A stretch of 64,000 nt of DNA from Astrocystis sublimbata (GCA_022453515.1 JAJNNY010000007.1:744001-808000); one strand, 5' to 3'. Counted from the stretch's first letter, positions 11,016 to 23,236 are shown. Numbers and translations: made by a program. Notes: a model not told the origin generated them from the sequence alone.

Positions 11016-11907
11016 ATGTGCTTACATGTTGCGTCCTTTTTGAGATAGCGATATTGTTGAGGGGAAGGACTGGATCAGGTGTATTTCTAGGTTATGTGCA
11101 ATTGCATTCGATAGGCAGGGTAGGACTCGGACATTTATCTGTGTTTGGTGTTGGGCTTTCGGTTTTGCGAACTTGGCGATGGTTTCAGGGCGGGTCATGG
11201 ATGGTGGCAGGTCGCCTGGCGTTTTGCGTACGCTTGATGCGTTGGGATTTTCGTACTTTATTGTCACGGCCGAGTCTGGGAAAAGCATGCAGGTATTGAA
11301 GTGGGAAATGGAACAGATAGGCCAGTTACACTCAACCACCACTTGGTAGTCTATACCGACATTGCCGTTTTTTCATGCTCCTAATGCTGAATTCCATTGC
11401 ACTGAGTGTAGGATAAAGTTGCAGAGCAAAGTAACTTGAAGCCATCGTACACACGCAACAAATGCAGCACCCATCTTTTTGAATTTACATTAGCGAATAA
11501 CATAAACGAATGGCTACCGGCTGCGGGGTGGCATCATATATAAATCTATAGAAATAAAGAAGAAAGAGCCCGGAACCTGGAATCTGGGGCAAGCTCAACA
11601 TTCAAACTACACCAGAAAATAATTAAATGTCTGGAGCACTGTCTCTGACACACGAGGTTCGACCTGCCGACCACCCCATGTTCGAGCCAACCTGACGACG
11701 TGTTTGGGAATGTTTTGTTAGAATAGCCACAGGTCTCGATTGTGTACAAATATATCACGTGATGCTGAGCATCAAACAGCAGCATATCTAGAGTCGCAGC
11801 TTCGTCGACATATGCTGGCAACACAAGCGCTCGAGAGTAGATTCATCTAAAAGAAATTTATTGTGGTTGTAACAAAGTTTTCTATGTACAGGCTCTGCAG
11901 CCACCAT
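11016..11907. other. Convergent intergenic region, no gene seen
   Basis: The 3' flanks of the PUA-like gene and the complex I subunit gene meet here. There are no supported frames or RNA genes. Confidence 0.5.
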
Positions 11908-12852
11908 CTATTTCTTCTCCTCGGGCTTTTCCTCGGGTTTCGGCGTGGGCAACTTGAAGGTATCTGGCTTGCGGTCCTGGCCGGGGCCGACGGGCTCCCA
12001 GGCGGTGGAGCCACCCTCGAAGTTGCGGAAGGCCTGGGTCAACTCGAGAGGCTCGGTGACGATGCGCTTCTTCTCCTCGTCGTACCGCACCTCGGTGTAT
12101 CCGGTGAGGGGGAAGTCCTTCCGCAGGGGGTGGCCCTCGAAGCCGTAGTCGGTCATGATGCGGCGCAGGTCGGGGTGGCCGGTGAAGACGACGCCGAACA
12201 TGTCGTACACCTCGCGCTCGTACCAGTTGGCGCCGTCGAAGAGGGGCGTGACGCTGGGGACGGGGGTGGCCTCGTCGGCGTAGGTCTTGACGCGGATGCG
12301 TGCGTTGTGGCGCACGCTCAGCAGGTTGTATACGACCTCGAAGCGGGCGTCCTTGGTGGGGAAGTCGACGGCGGTGATGGTGCTCACCTGGGTGAACTCG
12401 GCGGCTGTGTTGTCTGTCGGGCGGGATCAGTCCTGCGTGTCTGCCGGGGTCAGGCGGGAGGTCAGATGGGCCCGGGTCTCACATTTGAGGAAGGACATGA
12501 CGGGTATGACGCCAGACGGGGGGATGTAGATGACCAGCTCGTCCTTCCAGACGGAGAACTGCTGGACGTATTTGGGCAGGCAGCCCATGACCCACGATCC
12601 ATAGCGGTGCAGGTCGTCGGCCTTGGTGGCGTACTTGTCGGCGGGGTTCACGAGGGGCGCGTTGAGCTCGTGGGGGTGGTCCCGGGGCGCGAGCCTCATG
12701 TTCTTGACATCCTTGGGTATAGCGACATTTTGGCGGGCGGTCGAGGCGATGCAGCGCACGGCGGCGGCGGCGGCGATCTGTTCGTTCCGGGAAGGTCTCG
12801 CGGGCCGCAGAGCTGTAACGAAAGCCCTGGAGCGGCAGAGCTTGGTCGCCAT
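11908..12852 (-). CDS. nuo-30.4: NADH:ubiquinone oxidoreductase 30.4-kDa subunit (NDUFS3)
   Basis: Exon 1 is 12852-12483, intron 12482-12414 (69 nt) and exon 2 12413-11908, giving 291 residues. The N terminus is Arg/Ala-rich and lacks acids ([17 protein letters not shown]), a typical mitochondrial presequence. The body carries the complex I 30-kDa signature: [20 protein letters not shown], the diagnostic [14 protein letters not shown], then [27 protein letters not shown]. This is a core subunit of the matrix (Q-module) arm of respiratory complex I and helps frame the quinone site. The tail is PEEKPEEKK. The splice gives a continuous [13 protein letters not shown]. Another ATG further upstream in frame is ignored because it would precede the presequence. 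Confidence 0.95.
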
Positions 12853-14289
12853 GGCTGGTGCTGGTGAGGGTGCGGCTGTGGCGGGCCAATTGATGGGTGA
12901 TGGGGTGGCCGTGGGTTGTTGGTTGAGTGAGTGAGTGCAACTGACCACTGATACGGGGCCAATTATCGAGCAACTAACCGTCGCAGTCCACACCTACCCT
13001 TGCGCTGTACCGTACCTAGCTTGGTGCTGGAGGTTACGGAATCGACCGGGGATGTGGACTCTCTCACGCTGGGTAGGAGCTACCTACCTAGGTAGAAACC
13101 TAGAGGTACCTCCAAGTGTTCTGGGGAAGAACGTTAAAGCGATCTCCGAGTCTGTCCGATGGATGTTTGGACGGGACCTTGCATTAGGTAATCACATGCC
13201 CAGCCTAGTACGTTTGGTTCCTGCCCTGAAGTGTCCCGCAATGAAATTGCGCAACTGCATGGGGTTAGCCGGGCTTGCAGACTTCAACTAAATTATACCC
13301 ATGGATAGCAAAAGAAATCCAGTGCTATTGCGCTTTGATAGGTACCCTTATAGCAATAGTACTAGGTATCTTATAACAAGGTACCTCTCACCTAACTTAG
13401 TGTGCGTAAGTAAGCAGGTAGCTTGCACTTCGAAAGCTCTGGATAGTTGGTCATTTAGGATAAGTACCTCACCTCATAACCTGAAATTGAAACTGGCAAC
13501 ATTGAAGTTTCTGTGTGGTTGTAGGTATTAGGTAAGGTAAGATTCAGAAAGGCAATGACGGCAATTTCAGGTCAGACTGGCAAGTCATAATAGGGACAGT
13601 CCCGGCCAAGAGTCAGGTGACAGCCGGGCCAGCTCGCCAGCCAACCGCATGCCATGGTAGACGCAGAAAGCCCGCAAAAAAACTCAGAGGTGGTCAGGCT
13701 AGCCCGATGAGGCCGTACCCAGGCCCCACCCTTGCAAGCCTTTGCTCAATCTTGGAAGAACGGATGCTGCACTCTGCACTGCACACGCTGCACTCACGAC
13801 TGCACCTGGCTCGAACCTACCTCACCTTACTACCGTAGCAACTCCTTTGCTTCTTTTCGCCCTCCCTGTCACCGCACGCAGTCCACCAATCCATTCCGCC
13901 ATCCTCAACACCTTGTACTTGTAATACTTCCCCCCCTCTCCTACCGCCCACCGCCCACCGTGTCTACGCGTCGCCAACGAGTCTGCCTACAAACCGTGTG
14001 TTTTCCTGTCCGCCTTGTGCATTTCTGTCTCGGCGTTTCTTGCAGGTTCCGCTTGCTTCGGTGAAAGACACCTACTCTTCGGCATACTTCAACACCCAAT
14101 ACCCTTTTTCACTTTAATTTCCGAGATACCTGCGAGTTGCGGCACTCTCAAACTTTAACCTGCCCACGGACTCATTCGCCTCATCATTTGACACGGAACC
14201 CAAACGCCGAGCCCGAGTGTGAGGCCACCTATTATATTGTTCATTCAACCATAGCCATCGTCGCAGCACATACCTTCGATCTGGGAACC
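12853..14289. other. Divergent promoter region of nuo-30.4 and NOT4
   Basis: 1.4 kb without a gene. One perfect TACCTAGGTA palindrome is at 13085-13094. The stretch from about 13830 to 14110 is pyrimidine-rich, as in a fungal 5' leader, and probably belongs to the NOT4 transcript. Confidence 0.55.
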
Positions 14290-16822
14290 ATGGCTCCGCA
14301 AGACACATTCATCGATGACGAGGACGACACCTGGTGTGTACCAGAACCCCTCCAATCCGGTCGCGCTTCTTCCCGCTGCGTGCACTTCTGACTTCCCACA
14401 TAGTCCCCTTTGCATCGAAGAGTTCGACCTTTCCGACCGAAACTTTCGACCTTGTCCGTGTGGCTACCAGGTACCGCCCTACCCCTCCACCTCACCTGGC
14501 GAACCGTGCTGATACTGTTTGTCACCAGATTTGTCAATTCTGTTTCAACAATCTAAAGAACAATCTGAATGGCTTGTGTCCTGCATGTCGCCGGCCATAC
14601 GATGACAAGGATGTTAAATGGAAAGTGGTAACGCGTGAAGAGTAGGCAACCCCTTGAACCACGGCGAGAAGAATGGCCATCTAATACATCCCAGGGAAGC
14701 GGAGTTCCGAGCCAACATTCAAAAGAACCAGAAGAAACGAGCAACCGAGCAACGGCAAAAGGAAGCCCAAAAGCGAGAGGCCGAGAAGGAGAACCGCAAG
14801 AATCTTCAGGGTGTTCGGGTTGTCCAGAAGAACCTCGTTTATGTGACGGGCCTCACACCAACCGTTCGAGAGGACGAGCTACTCAAAACACTTCGGAAGC
14901 AGGAGTTTTTCGGGCAGTACGGCAATATCCAGAAAATCTCCATCAGCAACAGAAAGTCTTCTGACGGGCAGCAACAATCCCTGGGCATATACGTCACTTT
15001 TGAAACGAAAGAAGAGGCCATCAAATGCATAGCAGCGGTAAACGGTTCTCAAAACGGCGACCGCGTGCTCAAGGCGCAACTCGGAACCACTAAATACTGC
15101 TCAGCTTGGCTTCGTCACGAGCAGTGTGGCAATCGGCAGTGCATGTTTCTACACGAACTCGGCGATGAAGAGGATAGCTACTCACGCCAAGACTTGTCCT
15201 CGCTCAACAGTGTGCATACACAGCGGCCTCTCTCCAACGCTGCCTCGTCATCTCGCTCCGTGTCCCGGCCGCAGCCTCAAAGCATCCCTCCTCCAGCGAC
15301 CTCCCAACCCATGATCCGTTCTTCGAGTAAAGAAGACTCGGAAGCTGGCGATGGGCCCGCCTTGCCTCCCTCGGCGAACTGGGCTCGCACCACTCAACAA
15401 CGCAGTAGACGTGGTAGCCACGCAACAAGTGGCGCTGCCTCCAGCCCTGCTGTCTCGATGGCGTTACCTGTCACGGCTGAATCCAGTCACGAAATGAACG
15501 AAGTACTTACAGAACCTGGACCCAGCCGCAAGGCTGAGAAACAGCGAGCTGATGCGTCATCAAAGACTAGTGCCTCCAGCACGAAGGGGCCGATAGAAAG
15601 TGACGCATTTGATCTCGATTATTTTTACAGACAGTTGGCCTCTTTGCAGCCTAAAGCCTTCGCTCGTAGACCGGAACCCGATGACGACTTTCCTCCTTTC
15701 TTCTTCCCAGGGCTAGCAGCCAAGAGGCGGGCCATGCGAGACGAGGAAGAAAACCATGTGGCTCATCAATATGAGCAGGTGGAGAACGTGATACACGAAT
15801 CTGATGGAGAGCTTGAGAGTGGCAGCCTCGCGCTAGGAGGTGAACCAGAAGACAGAGATCAGGCACCCAGCGGCATAAGTTTCGATCAAAGACGAAACGC
15901 ACCGATTCAGAGACGGACTTCCGCCGAATTGTTCGGCCCAGCCTTGACAGGGTTCGGGCAGGGTTCCACGGCTGTGGGGTCCATTGGAAGCCGAACCATG
16001 ACGCCGCAGCAACAGCTGTTCATGCGGCCGCAGAGCAGCTTCACGGACCAGATGCCTCCTGGTATTTCTCCTCAGCAAACATCACAACAACAGAACTCTC
16101 TGTTTCAGGGGCAAGGCCACACTCGCCAACACTCTCGGTTCAGCTTCGCCAACGACAACACTGGCACATCGATTAACGTCAAGTCATCTGGGGATCCTAG
16201 ATACATGGCGCAGCAGTCGTCTATGATGCCGTCTACATTTCGTTCGCAGCCGGGTGGGCTGCCTTACGCTACCTCCGTATCCGGGCCCCCACCTGGTCTC
16301 AAATCGACCGGTACGCCTCCGGTAGGTGGTGGCATGTTCGGACAAGGACATGCTTTTGGTGGATCAAGCTTTGGGTCGGCTGCGAAGGGTAATCCAAATG
16401 ATCTGCTTCAGTCTCTGATTCGAGGCAATGTGGGCAACCAAACCCATGACGGAAAGCGTGAGTACATGTTTTCCCAAGCTCCCTCTTTCCATAGCCAATT
16501 CCCATCATCCTCTACCTCCTCCACTCCTGCTCCGGCTCCCGGCCTCCTGGCAACGCTCTATGCCCACCAGCCTGGAGCTTTCCCGGACTACGGACCCAAG
16601 CAGAAGAAGAAGGGGAAGAAGCACAGGCACGCTAACACTTCCTCCTCTGGGGGGAGTGGCTTAGTAGATCTTGCGGACCCGAGTATCCTGCAGGCGCGGA
16701 TGCATCATCAGCAACAGGGTAGCAGTATGGGAGCCGGGCAGGGGCTTTTCGGTGGTCAAACACAAGGTGGGTACAACAACCGTAATGCGATGTATAATGG
16801 TGGTGGATACAACGGATGGTAG
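14290..16822 (+). CDS. not4: CCR4-NOT subunit NOT4, RING E3 ligase
   Basis: Exons 14290-14333, 14404-14470, 14529-14641 and 14695-16822 give 783 residues with consistent phases. The first splice builds the first zinc pair of the RING (DDTCPLCIEEFD). The rest follows: CPCGYQICQFCF and CPACRRPYDD, the C4C4 RING that defines Not4. A coiled coil (EFRANIQKNQKKRATEQRQK) is followed by an RRM (about residues 95-185, with NLVYVTGL) and a C3H1 finger, CSAWLRHEQCGNRQCMFLH. The remainder is low-complexity, with FPPFFFPGLAAKRRAMR and the poly-basic KQKKKGKKHRH. Not4 ubiquitinates ribosomal proteins and nascent-chain-associated factors within the CCR4-NOT deadenylase. The stop at 16820-16822 may be bypassed by splicing into the next reading frame (see 17259-19781). 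Confidence 0.9.
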
Positions 16823-17258
16823 TCGTTTGATAGATGTTATGGAGCAACACGCCGCTTGTTTGATTGCTTTATCTGTTTTGCTTTCCGGCAAATGTGCGCC
16901 GAGGCGTCAAGGTTACGGGAATGGAAGATGATGAGAACATCCCATTGCATCTTTTCAGAGCGAGCATTGCAAAGGAACAACGATCCAGGCTGGATCAGGG
17001 TTGCATGGCGTCCACTTGCTCTTGGAAACGACGGGGCTGTTCCAGAGCGGCTCTTGTTTGGTTCGAGATACACTTCGTTATTGGCATCATTCACCTTCGA
17101 CTTTTCTTTCTTTTTCAAATGAATCTGTTCGAGGTTCACGCCAGGCAAGCCATCGTCGTCTTCCACAACCTTATGTACGTTAAGTCCCAGAGCTAGCCCA
17201 GAGCTTTTGCTTGAGAAGCTGGCTAATATACGATTCCATCTTTCAGTGTTGCCATCTT
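16823..17258. other. Junction between NOT4 and the downstream frame
   Basis: This is either an intergenic region plus 5' UTR, or introns of one NOT4 transcript. A minus-strand frame of 110 codons (17166-16837) lacks recognisable domains and is not annotated as a gene. A fungal acceptor with a branch site (GCTAATA...TTTCAG) ends at 17246. Confidence 0.5.
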
Positions 17259-17282
17259 ATGTACTATGTGGAAGACGACGAT
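17152..17282. repeat. 16-bp perfect inverted repeat
   Basis: TGTGGAAGACGACGAT at 17267-17282 is matched exactly by its reverse complement at 17152-17167, with a 99-nt loop. CTTATGTAC also occurs next to each arm as a direct repeat. The right arm codes for the acidic start of the downstream protein (VEDDD). Confidence 0.7.
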
Positions 17283-19781
17283 CGAAGCCTGCGACGTGAC
17301 CTGCTGTCTAAGATATGTAGCCATGCCTTGAGATGAACGCTGAGTGCTAACCTGCTTATGTGTTATTTTCTAGACGACGATCTCCTTCCGCTGGATGAAG
17401 CTTCTTTCGCCGTTGACGCTCTCGTGTCAGACTCAGACCCGGCCGAGTTGCCAAGCCTTCCACAACTGGACAGTATTTCTTCACCATCGATACCCCCTGG
17501 GCTTGGCTTCAGCCATGCGCACCCAGTCTCGTTTGCCAGCGGCAGTATTGACGGTGGACTTCAGAATAGTATCTTACAAGAGAGTCCACTTTCAAGAAGC
17601 AGCGCGGTGCAGCCACCAGCTACCGCAACTGCCCGACCAGTCACGCCATCAGCAGCCAAGGCTTCCGCCAAATCAACACCCGTGCGAGCTAAAGAGGAAC
17701 CTGTTGCTATCAGTCATGATGCGAAGAAGAACATCAAGGAACTGGCAAATACGAGCGGCCTCGCACAAGACATCGCCGCCCAGGCCTCCAAGTCACAGGT
17801 CACTTTGCTGCAAGAAGAAGATTTCCCGGCTCTCGACTCGGTGAAGCCAGCCTCGTCTACAAAGTTAAGTGCGGCACCTTCAAAATCTAGTCAAGCCACG
17901 AAGACGCCATCGAGCAAGAAATTGAGCACCGATTCGCCGAGTAAATCTTTAGTGGAAAGTAAAGCAAAGAAGTCCGAAAAACGTACAATGCCCGGGATCC
18001 TCGATATCGCTGCTGCGACCAATACAGTTTCGTCGCATGCTAGTACTAGTAAGAAGTCGGAATTTGTGGACAAAGTTTCGTCTGCCAGTGTTCAGTCGGG
18101 CAAGACTCCAGTGACTTCGACACTATCTTCCGCTTTGCCAACTCCTACACCCACGACGGCCTCAGTCTCTTCTCCTTTGGCAAAAGTCGCCCCTAAAACC
18201 CTGCGGCTAGTGCAGACGCCCAAGGCTGAGTCGCCCGTGTCCAACATAACCCCAGCAGCAGTGGCCGCCGTTCGCTCAGCTGCGGCCGCTAGCTTGGCTC
18301 ATCGGCCAGTGACGCCTGCGAGTGAGATGGTTTCCGACACTGCCTCGATCGTTAGTGCTTCGGTTTCGGCATCGCGAACTAGTTCTCCACCCCCGTCGAG
18401 GATCAGTTCTCTTCCCTCGCGCCCCACTACGAAGAGTCAGCAGCGCAAACAACGCAAAGAAGCTTCGAAGGAGGCAGCCGCACAGATAGCCGATAGCAAC
18501 CCATTTGAACCAGAGGTTGAAATTGCCCCGATCCTTGGTCGAAAGAAGAAACAGAAGAAGGAGAAGAGGCCCGCCGCAACTAGTCGAGCGTCTACCAGGC
18601 CTGTCACACCAAGCACTTTGGAAGCCGTTGTAGAAAAAGACAGATTTGTTCCGGAGAAGGAAAGCACCAGTGAGCCCGGCGATATCGCTGTCGGGAACGA
18701 AGCCAACACTAGCCAAGCTGCGACTGATCTTTCCAAATCCAACAAAGAGTCGCGTAAAGCTTCGATTAGCTCGCCAAAGAGCCCAGCCGCTATAGATACC
18801 TCAATTAGGCTTAATGAGTCTACGAAGGTTACTGTATTGACACCAGATTACATCAACCACGCTCCCGAACTCAGGCAGGAACAACCCGTCGATCAAGACG
18901 TTGGAGAGATTCCTCAGCTCCGGGACGTTTTGAGAGAGCTGGTTCAGAGCGAGACTGTGCCTCCGGTAGAGAAAATGAGTCTCTTCAAATCCCCCCCCAC
19001 ACATCGCCTTCAGGAATCCAACACCAACGGTTCCGTCTCACTTCCGCCAACGCTCAAAGCTATCATTACGAAGGAGGATGAGGAGAAACTCAATGCCTTC
19101 CAGCCTGTTCGTAAATCAGTGAACGGTCACGATGTGCTGCTGACCCCAAACGGAGACTGTTTGTTGAATCTCACACAAGATGAGGCTGATTTATTCCTCG
19201 ATCTTCAAGATCGTATGAGAGCGAACAGCATTCTCCCCACTGCTTTCTCCGCTCCTCGCTATGCCCCCGCCAGTGGTTTCAGTCTCGTCAAGAACCGGGC
19301 TGTGCCAAATGGGCTACCCTCCTTCTTTCCCCTCGGACCCGATAATTACCCCAGTGATCCGGTCGGGAAGATGCATCGAGAAGAAGCCATCAGCTGCATC
19401 AACCAGCATGTCCTTCCATCTCTCAATCTAGGGAACTATAAAACCATGGGAGCCAGCTCCAATTTCACCAAGAACGTCAATCTGCAGCAGCTTGCTCCCT
19501 GGATTTACCCCCCGTCGGAAAATTCCGAAGACCAGCGGAAAATGTTTACGGGTCGTTCCGCCGATGATTGCGGTACATCGACTGGAAACCCCGCAGATGC
19601 CGTGTATGGCGGTTACGATCACCCAGAGAACGGCCCATCTCCTGCCATCGGTAGTACACCTTTGATGTCAGTTGAAGATGCCGAGACGGTATGGTCACAG
19701 GCCAAGAAGCAGCATGAGGCACTCGACAAGAAATTCCGCCAGCTTCAGACCAAGAATCGTCGTCTCCTCGACTTGCATTGA
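17259..19781 (+). CDS. Probable C-terminal half of NOT4, or a separate adjacent gene
   Basis: The last exon is 17374-19781, preceded by a textbook 57-nt intron (17317-17373, branch GCTAAC, acceptor TTTTCTAG). A short upstream exon reads MYYVEDDDRSLRRDLLSKIY. Starting at ATG 17259 gives 821 residues. The protein is mostly low-complexity Ser/Thr/Pro/Ala. Recognisable points are LLQEEDFPALDSV near residue 155, MPGILDIAAATN, a basic QQRKQRKEASKEAAAQ helix and a C-terminal coiled coil ending KNRRLLDLH. From memory, Pezizomycotina NOT4 proteins are about 1500 residues and carry EEDFPAL-type and coiled-coil segments after the zinc-finger half, so this could be the remainder of NOT4. No donor in the upstream exon joins to the short exon in phase, whereas direct joins from 16766 or 16802 to 17374 keep frame. 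Confidence 0.65.
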
Positions 19782-21566
19782 CTGCCCGACCCATACAAAG
19801 TGCTGGGTCTCTGTCTGGATGGGCCTGTCTTTATGATCAGATGGGTCTGTTTCCTTCTCATGACGATTACGATAGCGGTGGCTACCTCACGCTCTGTGCT
19901 CAATTCAGCACTTGTATTGGCTACTGCTGTTGGCGTTCATAATGGACACTAGTTGTATTATTATGCGGATGATGGAAGCAAGAATACGATGGCACTTACG
20001 CACGCCTCGCTGCCCAAAGAATAGCTTTTGTAAAAACTCGTGTATTACATAGCTCAAGTTGTAATAATCACCATAGCGGGTTGTGAGGCGTTCGTGATCC
20101 TCACTCCCCGAGTTGAGTCGTTATTAGCCACAGCATAGCGTTGCGCAGCATCGACGATGATACCCACTTATTGAAGCGCTCAATACTTAGAGATACCACA
20201 CAGTTCAGTTGCATTCGGTTGATGTTCAATGAATTCTTTTCTCTGACAAATCGCGCATTGTGTTTTGGGGTAAAAGTGCTGGATCCTGACTGAGCCGTGG
20301 CTGTTGAAGAAAGATGGCCAACGAGTGATTCCGAACCACAGTGTAAAGATATAGAATCATCCAAGAGTCACATTTCTAGGGACAAATATGGGTACCACTG
20401 CTTACTTGATACTGTCACCTTGGTCCTCCTTCTGTTCACTCTCCACTTGATTGAAATTTCAGGTGCCAAGGTAGCATGAGCTTCATAGTGACCCAGGGAC
20501 TGACTCCCTTGCAAGGGGTCATTTGGATGTCAGAATCGTGTATATAAGGTCTGGGCGACCCCAAGGACTTGAGGGAGCCCAGGAGTCAACAGACTTGACA
20601 CCTTATCCCTCCATTCTACTTGACTACGTGACTACGTGACTGCTGCTAGATTCCTTCACTCTGATGCAAAACCACCTGGCATGGATGAAGTCGTAGCAAT
20701 GAAATGTGTGAATAGTTGGTCACTTGTGCATCCACCGAGCTTCTTCTTTCTTCATGTTACCCTACAAAGTTTTCCCAACACAATTAGTCCACCTCTATAG
20801 TTTCTATTTAAAATGGGTATGCTAAAGGCTCTACGGGTAGTTAAATACATAGAACTATAGCTGACTTCGCCGTTTTGTGGGTGGATATGCATGCTGTATG
20901 GGTGACATGTTGGCAAGCAAGCCCTTACCGCCCACATCCTCTTACGACTCATGTCAGGGAGGGCCTGTGAGAATCTCTAGAGCTGGTAAGGTCGACATGT
21001 AGGAAGGCTTGGCTGTAATATGACACAACCCTATGTAACACTTGGATTCGCTCTAGAGCGGGAGGGAGTTGGTGATGCCTATGGACGGGTATCAACAGAT
21101 TGTGCCGTGAGCCAATGCGCGCTTCATTTGGCCCATGGGACGGATGATACAGCGGCAACATATACCATTGTAGACATACGTAAGCTTTATTTCGGATGAT
21201 ATCATCAACTGAATAGTGACTGCGTAGTCAACTTTTTGGCTGGATAACGTTCTGTATTTTGATGGTGTCGTAGTATATCGCCGTAGTTATGTTCTGTGAC
21301 AGTTAACGAGAAGATTGATATCTGCTCCCAAAAGTCGGACTTGCGCAACGAAGCCGATCAACAACTTGACACTTGGTCCTGCTCAGCTAAGATGAAACAC
21401 AATGAAGGTCCAGACTATGTGCGCACAGCAATAGTGTTCGCTCATATGTGAATGTCCTGCCAGTGGCCAAGGGTGTATGTCACACATGAACTCCTGATAG
21501 GCTCGCATTAATTGCTTAATCAGGGACTTTTTGCTGTTGCAAAGTTTTAAGTTCAAAAGAGCGAAG
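19782..21566. other. Gene-free region, 1.8 kb
   Basis: I see no supported frame, RNA gene or long repeat between the NOT4-side gene and the ketosynthase remnant. Confidence 0.5.
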
Positions 21567-21923
21567 CTAAGCGGCGTCCGGGAGCTCGATGATGGCGTGC
21601 GAGTTGGATCCCCCCACGCCAAATGAATTGATGCTCGCTCCACGAGGGGCATCTTGGGGCCACGGGATGCCATTCCGGAAGGCCCTCACCTTGCTACCGG
21701 AAAAGTCGACTGTGGGATGTGATTAGCAGTTGCTTCCTAAGCCTAATCTCGCTGCTCCCTCCCTTGGGTCATGTCACCTACTCTTGGGGTTTGGATTGAC
21801 AAAGGTTTGTGTCCCAGGGATGAATCCGTGCTCCAGAGCCGGGATAACCTTGATGAGCCCCGAATTACCTGCTGCTGGCTCCGAATGGCCGATGTTGTAT
21901 CTGCCCTTGGGGGAAATGACTGG
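21567..21923 (-). pseudogene. Polyketide synthase ketosynthase remnant
   Basis: On the minus strand, 21923-21782 and 21709-21567 are joined across a 72-nt intron (21781-21710, GTAGGT...CACAG). They give about 95 residues that follow the C-terminal part of a beta-ketoacyl synthase domain. The fragment has YNIGHSEPAAGNSGLIK with the catalytic histidine of the NIGH motif, ALEHGFIPGTQTFVNPNPK, and GASINSFGVGGSNSHAIIE, then a stop directly after the domain end (LPDAA). There is no catalytic-Cys half upstream and no acyltransferase or carrier region downstream, so it is the isolated end of a lost PKS. It lies on the same strand as the next two metabolic genes. Confidence 0.8.
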
Positions 21924-22361
21924 CTGCTGCAGGGCACACGGGCAACTGTAGGGTGTATTATGCGAGGTTCTTTGTGCCTCACCTAACTACATACATATTT
22001 AGGTAGGTAGGTCAGATATTGTTGTATTCGACTCCAACACCCTATTTGCAGTCACTACAGTCAATGATTTCGAAAACATGGAATGTTATTTTTAACTTTC
22101 ACAGCCACTTTGCAGTTGCAGTTGCTTCACGTAGCGCAGGTTTATGAGAATTTATGATCGGGAGTTGATTGGGAGTGCAAAGTCCTGTACCATTGCATTT
22201 GAGACAGCCTGATCATCCGATCCAGGATTGACTCTTTCATGAAAGGTACTAACACTATGAATCACTTTCTCTTGCTCGTTGGTACCTCAGTCTTTAATAA
22301 TCTTGCAAAGTTGGAACAGATAATGACTTTAAGGAAGCTCCCCTCAAGTCGATAGGGCTGG
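21924..22361. other. Spacer between KS remnant and hydrolase gene
   Basis: 438 nt with no recognisable further PKS sequence on either strand. A GGTAGGTAGG tract lies near 22000. Confidence 0.4.
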
Positions 22362-23236
22362 CTAATGAAAAGAATTCTCCATTTGTTGTGGTGATGTGAG
22401 ATTCTGAGCTGTGCGAATAATCCAGCTGATCATCTCCTGTGGATGGCTAATAGGCGGGGAATGATCGGAATCGACAGTAGAAACGACCACCTTGTTGCCG
22501 CTTACCCGCTCAATCATCTCGATTTGTGATCTCTGAGTAGCAACGGGAATCGAACGGTCAGCCTCGGTCACGAGGTACGAAACGGGGACGTCCTTGTAGC
22601 CACCATGGGTGAGGTTGGTGGAAAAACTAGCCACCGAATGCTTCACAAGCTTCTCTGCCCAATATTTGCCCTGCTCGAGGGGGAGGCTAGAGAACACCAC
22701 CTCGGCCGTGCGGGTGGAATTGGGGTAGTAAAACCAGCCGTCGTCCTAGAAGATGACTTGGATTAGCAGGACGCAAGCCATTGTAACGCTAAGCTGATAC
22801 CTACCCCAGGTAACATTAGGGGCTGCTGTCCCGCAGGCGCCGTCCCGGCCGATGTTGTCGCAGGACGACCTACCTCAGGGACCAGTCCAGCGACGTATGC
22901 CAGTCCCACGATGCCGCCACTCTTGCCTTGTCGCAGCCTTTCTTTCTTGGTCAGGTCGCGGGTCGACTCGGTAGCCGCTGTGCACCCGTAAGAGTGCGCC
23001 ACGAGGACGATATCGCGGCCCGCGTCAGCAAGACTAGTGACGTGGGAGGCGACGAAGGCGGCGTCGTCATACATGTTCGGAGGCTTCCCCGGTCTCGCGC
23101 CAGATTCTAAACCGACACTAGGGATATGCAAGACCTGAATATCGTAGCCATGTTGGGATACACCATCCACCACTGTGCAGTAAAATAGTGGAAGCGCAGA
23201 TGCCGCGGGAACGATTATAAGCGCAGGCCTAGACAT
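22362..23236 (-). CDS. Alpha/beta hydrolase of a metabolite-cluster type
   Basis: Exon 1 is 23236-22805, intron 22804-22746 (59 nt) and exon 2 22745-22362, giving 271 residues. The start MSRPALIIVPAASALPLFY is the first beta-strand. The nucleophile elbow is AHSYG, with Ala replacing the first Gly of G-x-S-x-G. The acid is in VTEADRSIP and the histidine in DSDHSPPISHP. These positions match the small alpha/beta hydrolases common beside fungal polyketide synthases, where they cleave esters or release products; the substrate is unknown. The frame is undamaged and a TATA-like sequence lies about 55 nt upstream, so the gene may still be active although its PKS neighbour is broken. Confidence 0.85.

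Noticed and set aside
11863..12867. Plus-strand open frame of 334 codons
   Set aside because: It is the antisense shadow of the complex I 30-kDa subunit gene, whose spliced minus-strand product is unmistakable.
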